Assembly (NCBI GenBank): GCA_001600455.1
Contig: BCKC01000002.1
Location: forward strand, 3,548,171 to 3,612,170
Source: Endocalyx cinctus
Lineage: Eukaryota; Ascomycota; Sordariomycetes; Amphisphaeriales; Apiosporaceae
Reading direction: 5' to 3'
Length of the DNA stretch: 64,000 nt
In this document: positions 31,501 to 43,590 of the stretch, piece by piece
Position numbering within the stretch: position 1 is the first letter of the stretch
Layout of the letters: every line of letters starts with the position of its first letter
Position numbers and translations under genes: made by a program
Notes under the pieces: model-generated
Database searches by the model: none
Seen by the model: the letters and a program-made list of their open reading frames with translations, nothing else
What the model was told of the DNA's origin: nothing

Positions 31501-34500
31501 TGGAAGAGCTCTTGATAACTCTCTAGTTCAATCCGGGGGCGTAATTGTGGATCAACTGCCTTGTCAGGAATGAACATCTTAATGAGGGCAATTGAGAATT
31601 GAATCCAAGCATTTGCCAAGTATGCACGCCGGTTATCGATGTCATTTTTCGAAGCTACTAAAGACGCCAGAGCAGGTATGATATGAGTTACCGTGATACC
31701 AGAAGACTCTCTCACATTAGGGGGCATTGATTCAGACAAGAAGTCATTAAGATCGTACACCATGCCCTTCTCACTAAAGTGTGTTGAAAGCGATCCTGGG
31801 GAGAAAAGGGAGTTGCGCGCCGCGGTTAATACGGAGGCTGAAGCAGGTTCATAAATAGGGATGATACTGGTCATCAGATGCCACAGTATCTCGCCACATT
31901 TTTCAAATCGATCAGTTGTGATTGCCTCTGACCATAAGCTGATCTGACTCGCCATGATTGGCATCTCGGTCTCAATGGATGTCAGAGATTTGAGATCCGC
32001 CGAGTCTGCTTTGTTCAGTTTGAGCAAGAGCTTAGTGAGAAAATCATCATCCCACTGTAGGCTAGTGGCCCAGCCATGAGTTCCACCAAGTTCATCGGGC
32101 CGTTTAAAGAAGGCCCCCAGTAATTGTAAAGGCTTGGAGGTTTCCGTGGAGCTGGCGATGCGCAGCTGGTCACCAATATGCCAATTAGATAGGAAAACCA
32201 TTTCCCTAGAGCTCTGTGGGATATCGACTTGACGTGAAATGCAGTCCAGAGTGGTTATTTGTCTGATAACCTCAAACTCTTCGGCAAGGAATGGAAGTAT
32301 GAAGTTACCAGTATGCTCCAGCTGATTTCCCAGCTGCTCAATTTCGGTTTTTAGAACCTTCAAAAGTCCTTCGGCATTCACGTCGCCTAGTCGAACCAAG
32401 CGGTAGGCCTTGATGAAGGAATCCATAATCTTGGCCATCTCCGTGGGAGGAGTTGTCGACTTCCACTTCAGTTGTTCAAAACTCCTCGCTAAAGATTCCA
32501 TATCCGAAACACGCTGAAATAGCTGATAGTTACCGATTGGCAAAGGCCTTAAGACCTTCCACAATAACTCCATACTCAGCCCAGTGCTTAGTTTAAAGCC
32601 AGCACGGAAGCACTCATCAAGACCACCAAGAATCTGCAACAGCAGGTCCCGTACACTCTGGATTTCAACACTTGAGGCCTTATCAGATAAGGCTTTTTGA
32701 ACATGGCTTAAATGAGTTTGGAAAATGGCCTCTCGAAATTTCAAATTAGTGAGATACCGAAAGGTCCTCCACCAGAAGTGCAATATGTCCCTAAGGATGG
32801 ATTTGTGTTCCTGCATTCATGAATTAGCATTCTAGTCCATAACAGTTCAATAAATTTACTGACCCGCCACTGAGTTGCATTGTACATTTGAGCATGCAAA
32901 TGGCCTTCCATAGCGTCTAAGGTGCCGTTGAGGAATCTAGCTGCGCCCGCGGTCGAATCTTTCGAAACAGCAACAACTCTATCAACAAGACAAGAGCGTT
33001 CTAAACGGTTCAACATCGAAAGTTGGCTGCCGGACGGGGTCCCGCTTCGCGTTTGTGAACTAAAGACTTTTCTGGCTTCTAAGATATCAAGCTGCAGCTC
33101 ACAAGAGGCAGCTAGCCAGAATGGAAGTTCCGTCAAATGCCCTTCAAGTAAAGGTACGAGGAGAGAATTTTGTAGAGGGTGGCGTAACTATGAGATTCGG
33201 TCAGTGTGATGGAATCCCGGTGGGCGAAAGCATACTTACTTGTAAATCTCTGATACCGGGAACTATAGCTTCAGGCAAACACGTTCCCAGCTTATGAATT
33301 GCGTCTTGGATCTCCACAAGGCGTGGGGATTTGATTAAACTGGCCACATCCATCTGAGTACCGGAAGCAGTAGGTGTCTTGCGTCGAGAATCTAAGAAGG
33401 TCGTTCCATGTGATAGGGATTCTCGAGAATCGGAGTACTTGTCGAAAATTGAAAGATCATTGAAGGAGAGACTATCTATAGCGAGGATAGCCATATGCGT
33501 TTCTTTAGAGCGAGCAACAGTGGAACACGAGGTTGAGGCATCATTCTGTCCCTCACGTCTAGGCTCTGTAGCTTTATCTAAATCTTTCAGATTTGTTACA
33601 GCTTGAAGGTGTTTGTAACGTCGCAGGCGTGATTCGACATCTGGGATGTGTTCAAGCCATGAAACCTGTGTAAAGTCTTGCGACTCTACATATATCTCAA
33701 CAGCACGGTTTCTCATTGCCCTGGAAAGCTCACCATATCGAGGATCAACAGTTAAGAAAATCCTAAAGTCGGGATGAGGTTTTACAATTCGAGGTTCACC
33801 GTTGGGTCCGCAGTGTTCATTGATAATCAAGAAGCCATCTGGCTCGAGTAAGGAGTTAAGGCGGTCGAGTACCGAGGCGCTGCAAAGGTTCGCATTGTCG
33901 AGAACCAGCCACTCGCCTTTGTATAGTGCCTGGACAATTATACCATCCAGCCACTCAAATCTAGGGTTGGAGATGCCCGTTGATCGCTGAAGTAGTTCGT
34001 GTGTTTTAGCAAGTGCTAGTCCAAGATCTGAATCGTTTGAAACATCGCCCTGGAGTGCCTGTATAAGGCCTAACACTTCGGAAGGTCTGGTCGCTTGTTC
34101 AGCTACGTTGTCAAGAGCATGTAGTAAATCAAGCGCTGCATCCGGGACAGCTTGAGGGAGAGAAGTTAGAGTTGACAGTTGCAGGCAGTCTTGTAATTCC
34201 TTGATCGCAGTATTAACTTCACGTAGCGGGTCCGACTGTTCGAAGCCTCCGACCAGATCCATGGTATCAATATCGGCATTCATTGGAAAGCTTATGAGTG
34301 ATTTACCCATTAATGCAGCGGTATGCTGAAGAAGCATTGATTTGCCACTTCCAGAAGACCCCACAAGAATACATGGCAGGTTTTGTTTGATACAAATGAG
34401 AAGAGATTCCGTCTCGGATAATCGAGGGACCAGATCCATGCTCGGGCACCTGGAAGGCTGTGCTACTTGGTTTCGCTGCATTAGAGAAAGACCAACCTGA

Positions 34501-37500
34501 AATGATACAGAGTTCACATCATGATGCAGCTGATGATATTTTGGTGCCAATCCAAAAGCTTCTGTGAACAATTGATCAACCTCGAACCTATCCTTGTGGT
34601 TTCGGAATCTCTGTCGGATAGCAATATTTAAGAAGTCATGAACCTCCCCGGTACTAAGGAGAGGATCTGAGGATGTAAGCAAATGTAGCCATCGTAGTGT
34701 ATCACGAAGATTGAACTCCCACGGGCTGCCTTGGGAACCGAACGCTCTCTCAGACACGATGCGTCTCTCTAGGCTAGATATGAAGGTGATCATTTGCCGG
34801 GCTATTTCAGTGGGAATGGTTGGGAAATTGTGTCTAGTGATCATTAAAAGATCCTCCTCGCTAAAAACATCGGCATAGACAACGATAAAGCGATTGACAA
34901 AGGAGCTTGGTAGGCCTTTTCTGCCACCACCCTGATGATGCGGATTCTGTGCGGCAAACAAGCGAAAGTTGGGATGTCGCTTAAAAACCTGGTCCAATTC
35001 CGCGACATATACTTCACCACGATGGTCAAGACACGCGTTGAGACCTTCGAGAACTGATTGTGAGGCGAGGTTCATTTCATCTAACAGTACCCACTCGCCG
35101 TTTTGCATTGCACGAAGAAACGGGGCATCCCTCCATGCAAAGTGTCCAGCTTCTGCTCCTTCCACAGGAACGTCGGTACCAAAAAGGTCCATGAGGTCTG
35201 TCTGGTCTGACAGGTTAATTCTCGTCAAGGGCTGGCCACAAGCTTTAGCCAGAGCGCTAACCAGCGTCGTCTTTCCCACACCTGGGCTACCTTCCAGCAA
35301 GATAGGCTTTTGTACTTGAAGAGCTCGCAAGATTCTCATTGCGTTAAGCTTCGTTGTTGGCGCCTGCAGTGTGAAACCCGTTTCGAAGTTGTCGTTTGCC
35401 GCACGACCAATGCTGAAATCGCCAATCTTGAGTTGGTCGCGTGAAACAGCCAGATCAAGGGGTGCTCTATATATAGCTGTTGCATCACAGCCTAAGAGCT
35501 GGCTTAGCTTATCCAGGCACTTCTGTCGTTCTTGGTCCATACTCTTTGGATCTATTGCTATTAGTGCGGATGGGTTAGCACCAAGAGTGTCGATGAAGAC
35601 AGTTGAGGCGCCGTGGATGACAGAAAACGCTCCATCTCTATCATTACCACTCTCGTTCACGAATTTAACCAAGACTAAAATATCTCTGATTGAAAATGCC
35701 GTCGAAGCGGTGGATCGGAAGACGTGACCAAACCAGTAGGAGAATTCAACAATAACCTTTGCGAAGTGCTGGAATTCCGGTCGAAGCTTTGACGATACTA
35801 TTTGCAAGACATCTTCATTGCCTGAGAGAGGGGGAGCCCAAATCTCTGTAAATCGGTTTCTGAGAGCCGGTGAGAGTTCCTTTTTGCCAAAGTCCCCTCC
35901 AGGGTTCATTGTCGCCAGAAACTGGAAGTCGTTATCTGCTTTGACGAATGAATCATCAATGCCCTTCTCAGCAAGTAGAATCGAACGCTGGGGTTCAAGC
36001 ACGGAGTTAAGCCTTTCCAATACAGAGTCATCTGCTAAGGATATTTCGTCCAGCAGAAAGTAATGACCGCTCCGCATAGCCTGGACTAGACTACCATCAG
36101 CCCATTCAAATAAAGCTTTGCTCTTAACTTCATTATCAGCAATTGCCAGCCGAATATTTTCAGGTATTCTCGCTAGTTCGGAGGGCTCAAGAGTGTGGTA
36201 CACCTCTAGAAGCTTGTCCAAGTCATCACCGACATCAGCTCGAACTGAGCTAAGTGCAGTCTTGACTTCCTTCCTCAAAGATTCTACAATTGCGCCGCGG
36301 TTCCTAATTGGTCTTTGCGATCCGATAAGATCACCTGTCTCAGTATTTTGGTGAGCGTTGACAATATGAAGCTCCCTCCCAAGAGATTCCGCAAGAAGCT
36401 GGCAAACAGTAGTTTTTCCACAGCCAGTCTCTCCTACCAGCAAGACAGGCTCATTGTGACGAAGTGCGCTCGCAACTAACACGTATAGTCGTCTCATCGC
36501 ATTGGTCCAAACAACCCCTTGAGCATTTTCCGGGGGCTGCACTTTGAGAAACGGCGACCTTTGAAGATCGTACAATTGCTCAGGATCAATTTTCACTTTG
36601 AAAACCGTCTCTATCACTTTTTTGACGGCCATGCGCTCCTCCTCATTTCGTACCCGCTCAGCGAGGAGCATGAATCCGTTCACTGCGATCTCCTCACGCG
36701 TATCCGCACCCCTTAAAGCCCATCTAAAAAGATCTCTCAGCGTTGCAAAGCTATCCTTATCCTCAAATAATCGATTTGTCTGTCGTAGCCTCGATAATTC
36801 TTTATACACATTGACGATCCTCTTGCAATCAGAGGGTGCTGTATTAATGCTTCGCTTCTGAAGAATGGTTTCCAATTCATCATCCGGGATATCGTCGAAA
36901 TGTAGCTCGAGAAATCGGTTGCGGAAAGCGCGTGAGAGAACCTTTCGACCACCGTATAATCCGGCAGGATTTTGTGTTGCGAAAAGCATAAAATTTTCAT
37001 GCGGGCGAACGATTTCCTGCGTTTCTGGAATGAGTAATTCCCGGTTGTCGTCGAGAAGGCGGTTCAACGCCTCAAGCACGTCAGTGGGCGCTAAGTTAAG
37101 TTCATCGAGTACGATCCAGTGCCCTTGGCGAAGAGCTTGCACAAGGAGCCCTTCCTGGAACCGCAGGTTGCCATTTGCATCCGAAACATAGGTGCCCAAG
37201 TACTCTTGCAAGTCTGTATGTTCGTGATTGTTGATTCGAACAAACTTGTTTCCACTGTAGTTGGCCAAATACTCGATCATACTTGTCTTTCCAGCTGATG
37301 TGGGACCCTGTATCAGAATCGGAAATCTTCTAGTCGAGGTCGCACGAACAAGGTTCAAAAGGTTACGCTCAACATACGGCGTGACAATGTAATCTGTCCG
37401 CTCCATTGGAGTTTCATTTCCCTGAAGAAGCCAGTATCGGCGGTCTTTATTCTTGTTAATAAAGTTGACATATTGTTTTCCATCATTAGGATGTCTTGGG

Positions 37501-40500
37501 GGTTGAGAAAGCAGAGTCTTAGAGCTGCCCGCCTTGTCAAGAAGGTAGTGATGTATTAGGGGCACGAGTGTAGCTTCAGACGCTCTATCCAGCAGAGTTA
37601 AAAATCCCATAGAAAAGCCTTCAAATAAAGATCGCCGAAGGCCGTAATATGGAGAAATATCATTGACGTAAGTCAGAACGCGTGTCAAAGTCCGAAGACT
37701 GAAATGAGGTACTTCATTAGCACCATCAACTAAGCGTTTCTCCTCAGCTCTACTCTTGGTGTTCAAATAGAGTCGGGCGATGTCATCCGCAGCTTGGTCA
37801 TCTTTAGCGCTCCTCCCCGTTAAGTAGGTTTTAATAATTGTAAGAAGATCTTTTATGTCTCTGTCTGGGCTGCTGACGTATAGCTCGGTAAAACGCGATC
37901 GAAGTCCGAGTGGGAGGTCGCGTTTTCCTACGTCTGTAGCTGGGTTCATAGCTCCAAATATGCGGAAATCGGGATGCGCTTTCACGCGTTCAATTTCTCC
38001 TGTTTCAGACAGCAAGATTGAAGGCTCATCGTGAGGGCCGGAGGCAAGCAAATCTGCTATGCTTTCCAGGGTGTCTGGAGACGCAAGATTAATTTCATCC
38101 AGCAGAACCCAGTCGCCATTCCGAGCCGCTTTGACAATATTACCCTCAACAAAGGCAAAAGCAAAAGTCCCAGAACCTCCGGAAATTTGAATGTCGAACT
38201 GGTCTAAATTTTTCGCAAAGGCGTCCCATCGTGGTCTCAAGTCAAGCAGGGATTCAAGCTTCGAGTCCGTCTTTCTTTTCTTCGGGGCGGGTCTGTCGTC
38301 GAGGTCGCCATTACGAGCCTTTGCTTTTGACTCTAGATCATCAACAATTTTGTTGAACATCTTAGGTGCTTCACGCCAGAGCTTCAATACCCTAGACCAT
38401 TGTCCCTTTGCCATGCATTTGCCAATCTGCTCGAGGTATTTCTGATTTTTGGTTGCAGATATACCTGTGGATGAAAATAAATCTTCAAATTCTTCTTTCA
38501 GGGGTACAGCCAAACTGCGTGCAGTCACAGGCTTGAACCCTCCTAGCAAGTCGCCAACCTCACTCTGCTGGGATAAATTCACAGCAACCAACTTGTGCCC
38601 TAGAGTTTCAGCTAGCTGTTGAACTACTGTTGTCTTGCCAATACCAGTCTCACCAACTAGCAGCACGGGTTCACGCAACTTGACAGCGACAGCTATCTGT
38701 TCTAGAAGTCTCTTTGCGTGACTGGTACTTGCAAACGGCTTTTTCGATTTGGTGATTCTGTTAGCACGGGGCCGTTTGGAGAGCGTTATTCTTCCAATTG
38801 TCATACTGTTGCTGCTAGGATTCTCTAATAATGTAGGAACGTGGGCTTCAACATAGTGCTCCATAATCTGTCTGGACATGTGCATCTCCTCTGCAATGTA
38901 GCTAGCTAGAATGACTCTAGCTTCTGGCTTAGAGACGCTGCCGCAAAAGCAGTCAACGCCCTCCATAAACATCGAATCTCTCGTGGTTTCGCTTACTGGT
39001 TCATCTCCCGTGATACATCCTGCGACTTTCAAGAGTTCATTGAGTCGTCGGCACCATTTCAAAAGGTCTCGTAAAGTAATAGGGCGATCCATAGCGCTTC
39101 GCCCCGAGCCGGTCATAGAAGAACTATTTGAAACTTGGGAGAGCCGCTTGAAAACTGATATAATCATTGAGATATACTTGTGCAACAGAGGATAACTTCC
39201 AACTATGATTTGTTCAAGCTCGACCGACGAAGGTGTCTTCACGCCGGACAATTGCCAAAATCGTTGACCCAGAAGGCTAGGAAGACTTTCCTGTCCACTC
39301 ATACCACGAGAGGTTCGAACTGTTGCGAAGAGTCGAAAGGTGTTAGGGGCCTCGATAGTTTCTCCTCTGCTAGGTATCAATAATTTTCCATGTTCTACCA
39401 ATGGAAGAAGAGTACTCATAACCTCGTTAGGGGCTCGATCTAAATCTTCAATCAATACCCACCGACCTTCCCTCACAGCAGTGGTTAGAACGCCCGGTCG
39501 CCAAGAGAAAGACCCGGGCTTCGAATCCGTAGAATATAAACCGATCAGCATTTTTGCGTCGGTCTGCTCGTTTAGATGCAGTGTCACCAAGTTTTCCTCC
39601 TGGTCAAGCTCACGGGCAAGTTCGAGCACAGCCGAAGTCTTGCCAGACCCGGGAAGCCCATAGAGAAGTATTGGACCGGGCTTCTGAAGGCTCTTGGCTA
39701 GACTTTCTAGATTTTCTGCTGTTGTTGAAGTGTGCACCAAGCTCGAGAAGGAGGAGGGTTTGCCCTTTGGTCGAGGTAAAATTGTCTCACCATATCGAAT
39801 CACAAGGTCCGTGAGAGGTTGTGAAGGAAATACTCCGTTCGGTATACGTTCGAAAGCACCCTTCACTTCCTGTCGGAATTCATCGAGCTCTTCAGCTCGC
39901 CGATGCTCATGCAAGGATAAGAATGTATAATCTATATTTGAACCATCAAACTCAGCAATCAAGGATTCATCCTCCTTGATATGATGATTAATAAGTGCTT
40001 CAAGCTTGTAGTCCGAAGCATCTAGTAGTTGACAGTATATCTTAATCGCAAGATATCTTACTGGTGCATGGTGATGCGCGAACAAGGATTGAATTTGCGA
40101 TGTCTTCACCAGGCGGCCATACGTCTTCTTGCTAAAATTCAAAAGTCTCCAGAATGCCAATAAGTTTCGCAATAAAACTAGATTCGAAGCCTGGTCGTTT
40201 TGTTGTTGTTGTTGTTGTGAGTTCTGGGAAATAACTCTGAAGGGTGGCAAGGCGGACCCATGTGTAAGTGAAATTTCACTTATATACTGTTCTAAGAAGA
40301 CTGAGAGATGAGGCGCAAAGGGAAGAATTTTTGAAAATGCAGAGATGATAGCATCTTTTTCGCCATCTGTTCGAGGTCGCAATAGCCATCTCGCACATAT
40401 GTCTGTAAAGACGTTCTCAAAGTACACAAAAATGTGATGGGTGACTTGTGGTAGCAGAGCTGCAGCAGCAACACCATCTAGAAAGTTGGTCGTAGATTGA

Positions 40501-40607
40501 CTGGAAATAATCTCGAGTATATCGACTGGTAATTGCTGTATTTGGCTCATAAGAAACCTATCGTTTAGCAGCTTCTGCCGCTGCAGACTTACGTCTATGA
40601 AATTCAT
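25557..40607 (-). CDS. MDN1: Midasin, giant AAA+ ribosome-maturation ATPase
   Basis: Three exons on the minus strand: 33240-40607, 32864-33187 and 25557-32810, all phase 0, 4981 residues (yeast Rea1/Mdn1 is about 4900). Six AAA+ modules are visible by their P-loops: GLPGSGKTS (about 320), GETGIGKTT (650), GPTSAGKTS (1100), GETGCGKTT (1390), GSPGVGKTT (1775) and GSSGSGKSM (2085). A long helical linker follows, then a D/E-rich low-complexity tail encoded at about 27.0-28.1 kb. The C-terminal VWA domain has the MIDAS motif VDDSKSMGES (about 4783). Midasin removes Ytm1 and Rsa4 from pre-60S particles in the nucleolus and nucleoplasm. The start is the ATG at 40605-40607; the two codons upstream in frame begin with TTG. 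It is head to head with bL12m across 435 bp. Confidence 0.97.
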
Positions 40608-41042
40608 TTTCAAGACTGCAGCAAGAGAACATTTAATATAAAATATTGTAAGGTATGAACATTTTTCTATCGTTTTCCCTTATTTTTTTCTAAGTGGTTT
40701 TCATTCTATGAACTTTTTTTGAGAGCTTCTTTGGCTTATCGTTATCGCGATAACGTTAGTGGAGGGTCCTACCTTTATTTTTATTTTTTTTAGCTGATTT
40801 TTTTTGCCTGCTATTTTAGACATTTTAAGCGGTGAAAAGTCGGAGCGGGAGCTGATGCGCCGATACATGCTGTACCCACCTACAAGGGATGTAGGCTAGG
40901 TTGAAGCTTCACCTAATTAGAAAATCTTTAAGTAACTCTAATATCTATCACGAGCGTTAACGATTCCAAGAGGCACCTCGTCACCAGATATACGCGAACA
41001 ATATTGTTCAACTAAACAAAATCTATACGAACCGCTCTCAAT
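40608..41042. promoter_or_regulatory. Bidirectional promoter of midasin and bL12m
   Basis: 435 bp between the two divergent start codons, both of genes needed for ribosomes (one for cytosolic 60S assembly, one for the mitochondrial ribosome). It has T-rich tracts near 40680-40800 and a perfect 16-bp palindrome. Promoter function is inferred from position. Confidence 0.6.
40740..40755. promoter_or_regulatory. Perfect palindrome CGTTATCGCGATAACG
   Basis: The 16 bases read the same on both strands. The site is 133 bp upstream of the midasin ATG and 288 bp upstream of the bL12m ATG. It could be a binding site for a dimeric factor. I do not recognise it as a named fungal element. Confidence 0.45.
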
Positions 41043-41729
41043 ATGTCAATTCCTTGCAGATACGCAGCACGAAGCTGCGCAAGGTCCCTGCGATCTACCA
41101 GTTCCGTCCGAGTCTCTACCTCCTCATTCCTCACAACACAGCGACGACACAATTCGACAGAGGCGCCCACGAACCCGAAGATTTCCGGAATTGTTGACCA
41201 AATCAGTCAATTGACTCTTCTGGAAACTGCTGACCTAGTGTCAAGCTTAAAAGTAAGGAATTGAGGCTTCATTTGTGATGGTCCACAAACATCGATAGAA
41301 AATGGAAAATGAAAAACATGAAAAAAATATATATATATATATGGATGCGTACGGGACGATTTTCTTTCATTTACTAATCAACGACAATGAATTAATTTAC
41401 AGTCTCGGCTCAACATCCCCGATCTACCCGTAGGCGGCTTCGCCGCGGGCCCCGCCGCTGCGCCTGCCGCTGCCGTTGAGGAGGAGGACGAGCCCGCGCC
41501 CGCCGCCCAGGAGAAGGTTCTGTTCAACCTCAAGCTGACGGCATTCGATGCGGGCTCTAAGGCGAAGGTTATCAAGGAGATCAAGAACTTGCTTGGCCTC
41601 AGCTTGGTCGACAGCAAGAAGTTCGTCGAGAGCGCGCCCAAGACGATGAAGGAGTCGGTGCCGAAGGATGAAGCCGAGAAGATCATCGCGACCATGAAGG
41701 AACTCGGCGCCACCGTCGTCATGGATTAA
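41043..41729 (+). CDS. MRPL12: Mitochondrial large-subunit ribosomal protein bL12m
   Basis: Two exons, 41043-41252 and 41403-41729, phase 0, 178 residues. The N-terminus is rich in Arg/Ser and lacks acidic residues (MSIPCRYAARSCARSLRSTS), a mitochondrial presequence. The N-terminal dimerisation helix follows (ISQLTLLETADLVSSLK), then an Ala/Pro hinge and the conserved C-terminal domain: FNLKLTAFD, KAKVIKEIKNL, LGLSLVDSKKFVESAPKTM. The C-terminal domain recruits translation GTPases on the mitoribosome stalk. The intron carries a short AT dinucleotide run. Exon 2 is clearly more GC-rich than the flanks. Confidence 0.95.
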
Positions 41730-42554
41730 ATAGAATAGTAGACTTGTTATTCTGAAGCCTTTGCATGACATGGACCCGTGGAAGGGCATCATATAGTGTG
41801 AGGAGAAAACATCCCCGTGTATACATGTACCCTTATACATTGTACAATAATCTAGGAAATAAACGTCACAAGAACTTACACTTCGAATTCGTCGTTCAAA
41901 AACTACCTTGTCCCAATCATTTTCTATCAATTTTGCTGTTCCTCATACTAATCACAAAATCCAAGTTGGCCTCACCGGTAAGAAAGAGCAAAACGGATTT
42001 ATGAAGCATATTACCCCACTCATGGGTATCTCTACCTAAGTATTCGTGCAGTGCATCAGGTCACGGCATTGGAAAGTATGGGCAGTATAGGAAATTTCCT
42101 CTGGGTATTTACTTTTAGATTAAACGATTCCATCGCATACTGTTGATGTATGGGGTATTCACATCTATCAGGGGCTTCCAAGGAGCAATTCAGCTAGCCT
42201 ATAACTTATGAGTAAAACAAATTTGAGGACAGAGGACCAACTTTACAGGCCAATCCCTCTACCAAACTCCATACCAGGTTGAAAATGCAGACATATTTCA
42301 GTTTCCCTCCCTCCATAATAACGCCAGCCCAATGCACAATTGTACTTTTATATCTCAATCTTCCACCGAACGTATCACACGGGGAGGGGTTGTTGTAGGC
42401 ACGGGCCCCAAAATCTGGAAGCCAACGCAGCCCGATACCATGATCCCTTCCACAGCACCTTGGGTTGTTAAACCCCGCGAATTTCAGCTTCCTTTGTACC
42501 ATCTATGAGCAACATAGCCCACCCAAGATGGATAATAAGCCCTATTATTTGATC
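41730..42554. other. Intergenic between bL12m and CTK3 ends
   Basis: About 825 bp between convergent genes. A 98-codon open frame on the minus strand (42206-42502) has no recognisable domain and I do not call it. The 3' UTRs of both neighbours should lie here. Confidence 0.35.
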
Positions 42555-43590
42555 TTAATACCGGCCGCCATACCTCGAGGCGCCGTTCGCGATATCTCTC
42601 CTATCAGCGGCCATTCCTCCGTGCTTACGACATCTCACCTCTTGCTGGGCGAGGACAAGCTCATCGTGCTCCTCCTCGGCCAATATCCTATCATCTTCGC
42701 CGAAGTCACTAGTGTTCTCGAAGAAAGCGGCGGCATCCTCGTCGAGATTCGAGGAAACGGCCCATACGCTCTCCCGCATGCGCTTGTGCCGCTCGCGATC
42801 CTCCTCGATTCGCTGCTCGATCTGCCTCTTGTCGAATTTCCCTCCGCCGTGGCTCGTGCCGTTCCGAGGTCGCGAGGAAGAAGATAATTGGTTCGGGTCG
42901 CCTCCTCCAGCAGCGTTGGAAGTTGTCTTGGCCGTTGCTCCTTCGCCGGTAACGGGCGACGATAGGCCGATCTCCGTCGCCGAGGTGTCGCGTTCTTTAA
43001 GGCAGGCTTCGAGCTCGGTGACGGTTTGTTCGAGGAGTATGCTTTTGTTTTTTAAACTGTGAATGACCTAACAATATTTTAAACCGTACGTGTTAGTGCG
43101 ATCAACAAATAAGAACAGCATCTTTTTTAAAAAATAGAAAGAAAGAAAAAAAAAAAAAAAAAAACAAGAGAACAAACTCACCCTCCGCACAACCTTAACA
43201 TTAGCCGCGCCAGATCCATCTTCTGGGCAAACAGCGTCGACGACCCTGAGAATATCCCGCTGCATCATTCGCACGTAATCGTTATGTTGTTCCTTAGAGG
43301 CCATTTCGAGGAGATGTTCGAGGAAGTACATGATATTCGCCCGGGTATTCATATTTGTCTAAAAGCACACCACAATTCCAGAAAACTAAGTCAGATAACG
43401 GTATTTACACAAATATAAAATTGAAGATATTCACCTTCTCGAGCTGCTCTAAAATGCACGAATGCAAATCTTCGTCCATGTCCTTGTACTTGAGCGCATA
43501 CTGGGCGGCTTTCTGCGAAGAGGTAGTGCTTGCATTGAGGTGCTCGAGCTGCGAGCTGAAGCGCATGCGCACTTCGAATGGGTCCGCCAT
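42555..43590 (-). CDS. CTK3: CTD kinase subunit gamma (Ctk3)
   Basis: Three exons on the minus strand: 43435-43590, 43182-43358 and 42555-43067, all phase 0, 281 residues. The start MADPFEVRMRFSSQLEHLNA, then KAAQYALKYKDMDEDLHSCI, RANIMYFLEHL and MMQRDILRVVDAVCP form the CID-like N-terminal domain of Ctk3, which joins Ctk1 and Ctk2 to phosphorylate Ser2 of the RNA polymerase II tail. The C-terminal part holds a second conserved helix (SILLEQTVTELEACLKERD), a low-complexity linker and KRQIEQRIEEDRERHKRMRE. The last 20 or so residues are Arg-rich and look unlike the family. A good donor (CAAGAG|GTGAGA) just before them suggests a missed last intron, so the true C-terminus may differ. Confidence 0.9.

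Noticed and set aside
42206..42502. 98-codon open frame on the minus strand
   Set aside because: No recognisable domain, odd composition and position in the 3' flank of CTK3; likely chance.
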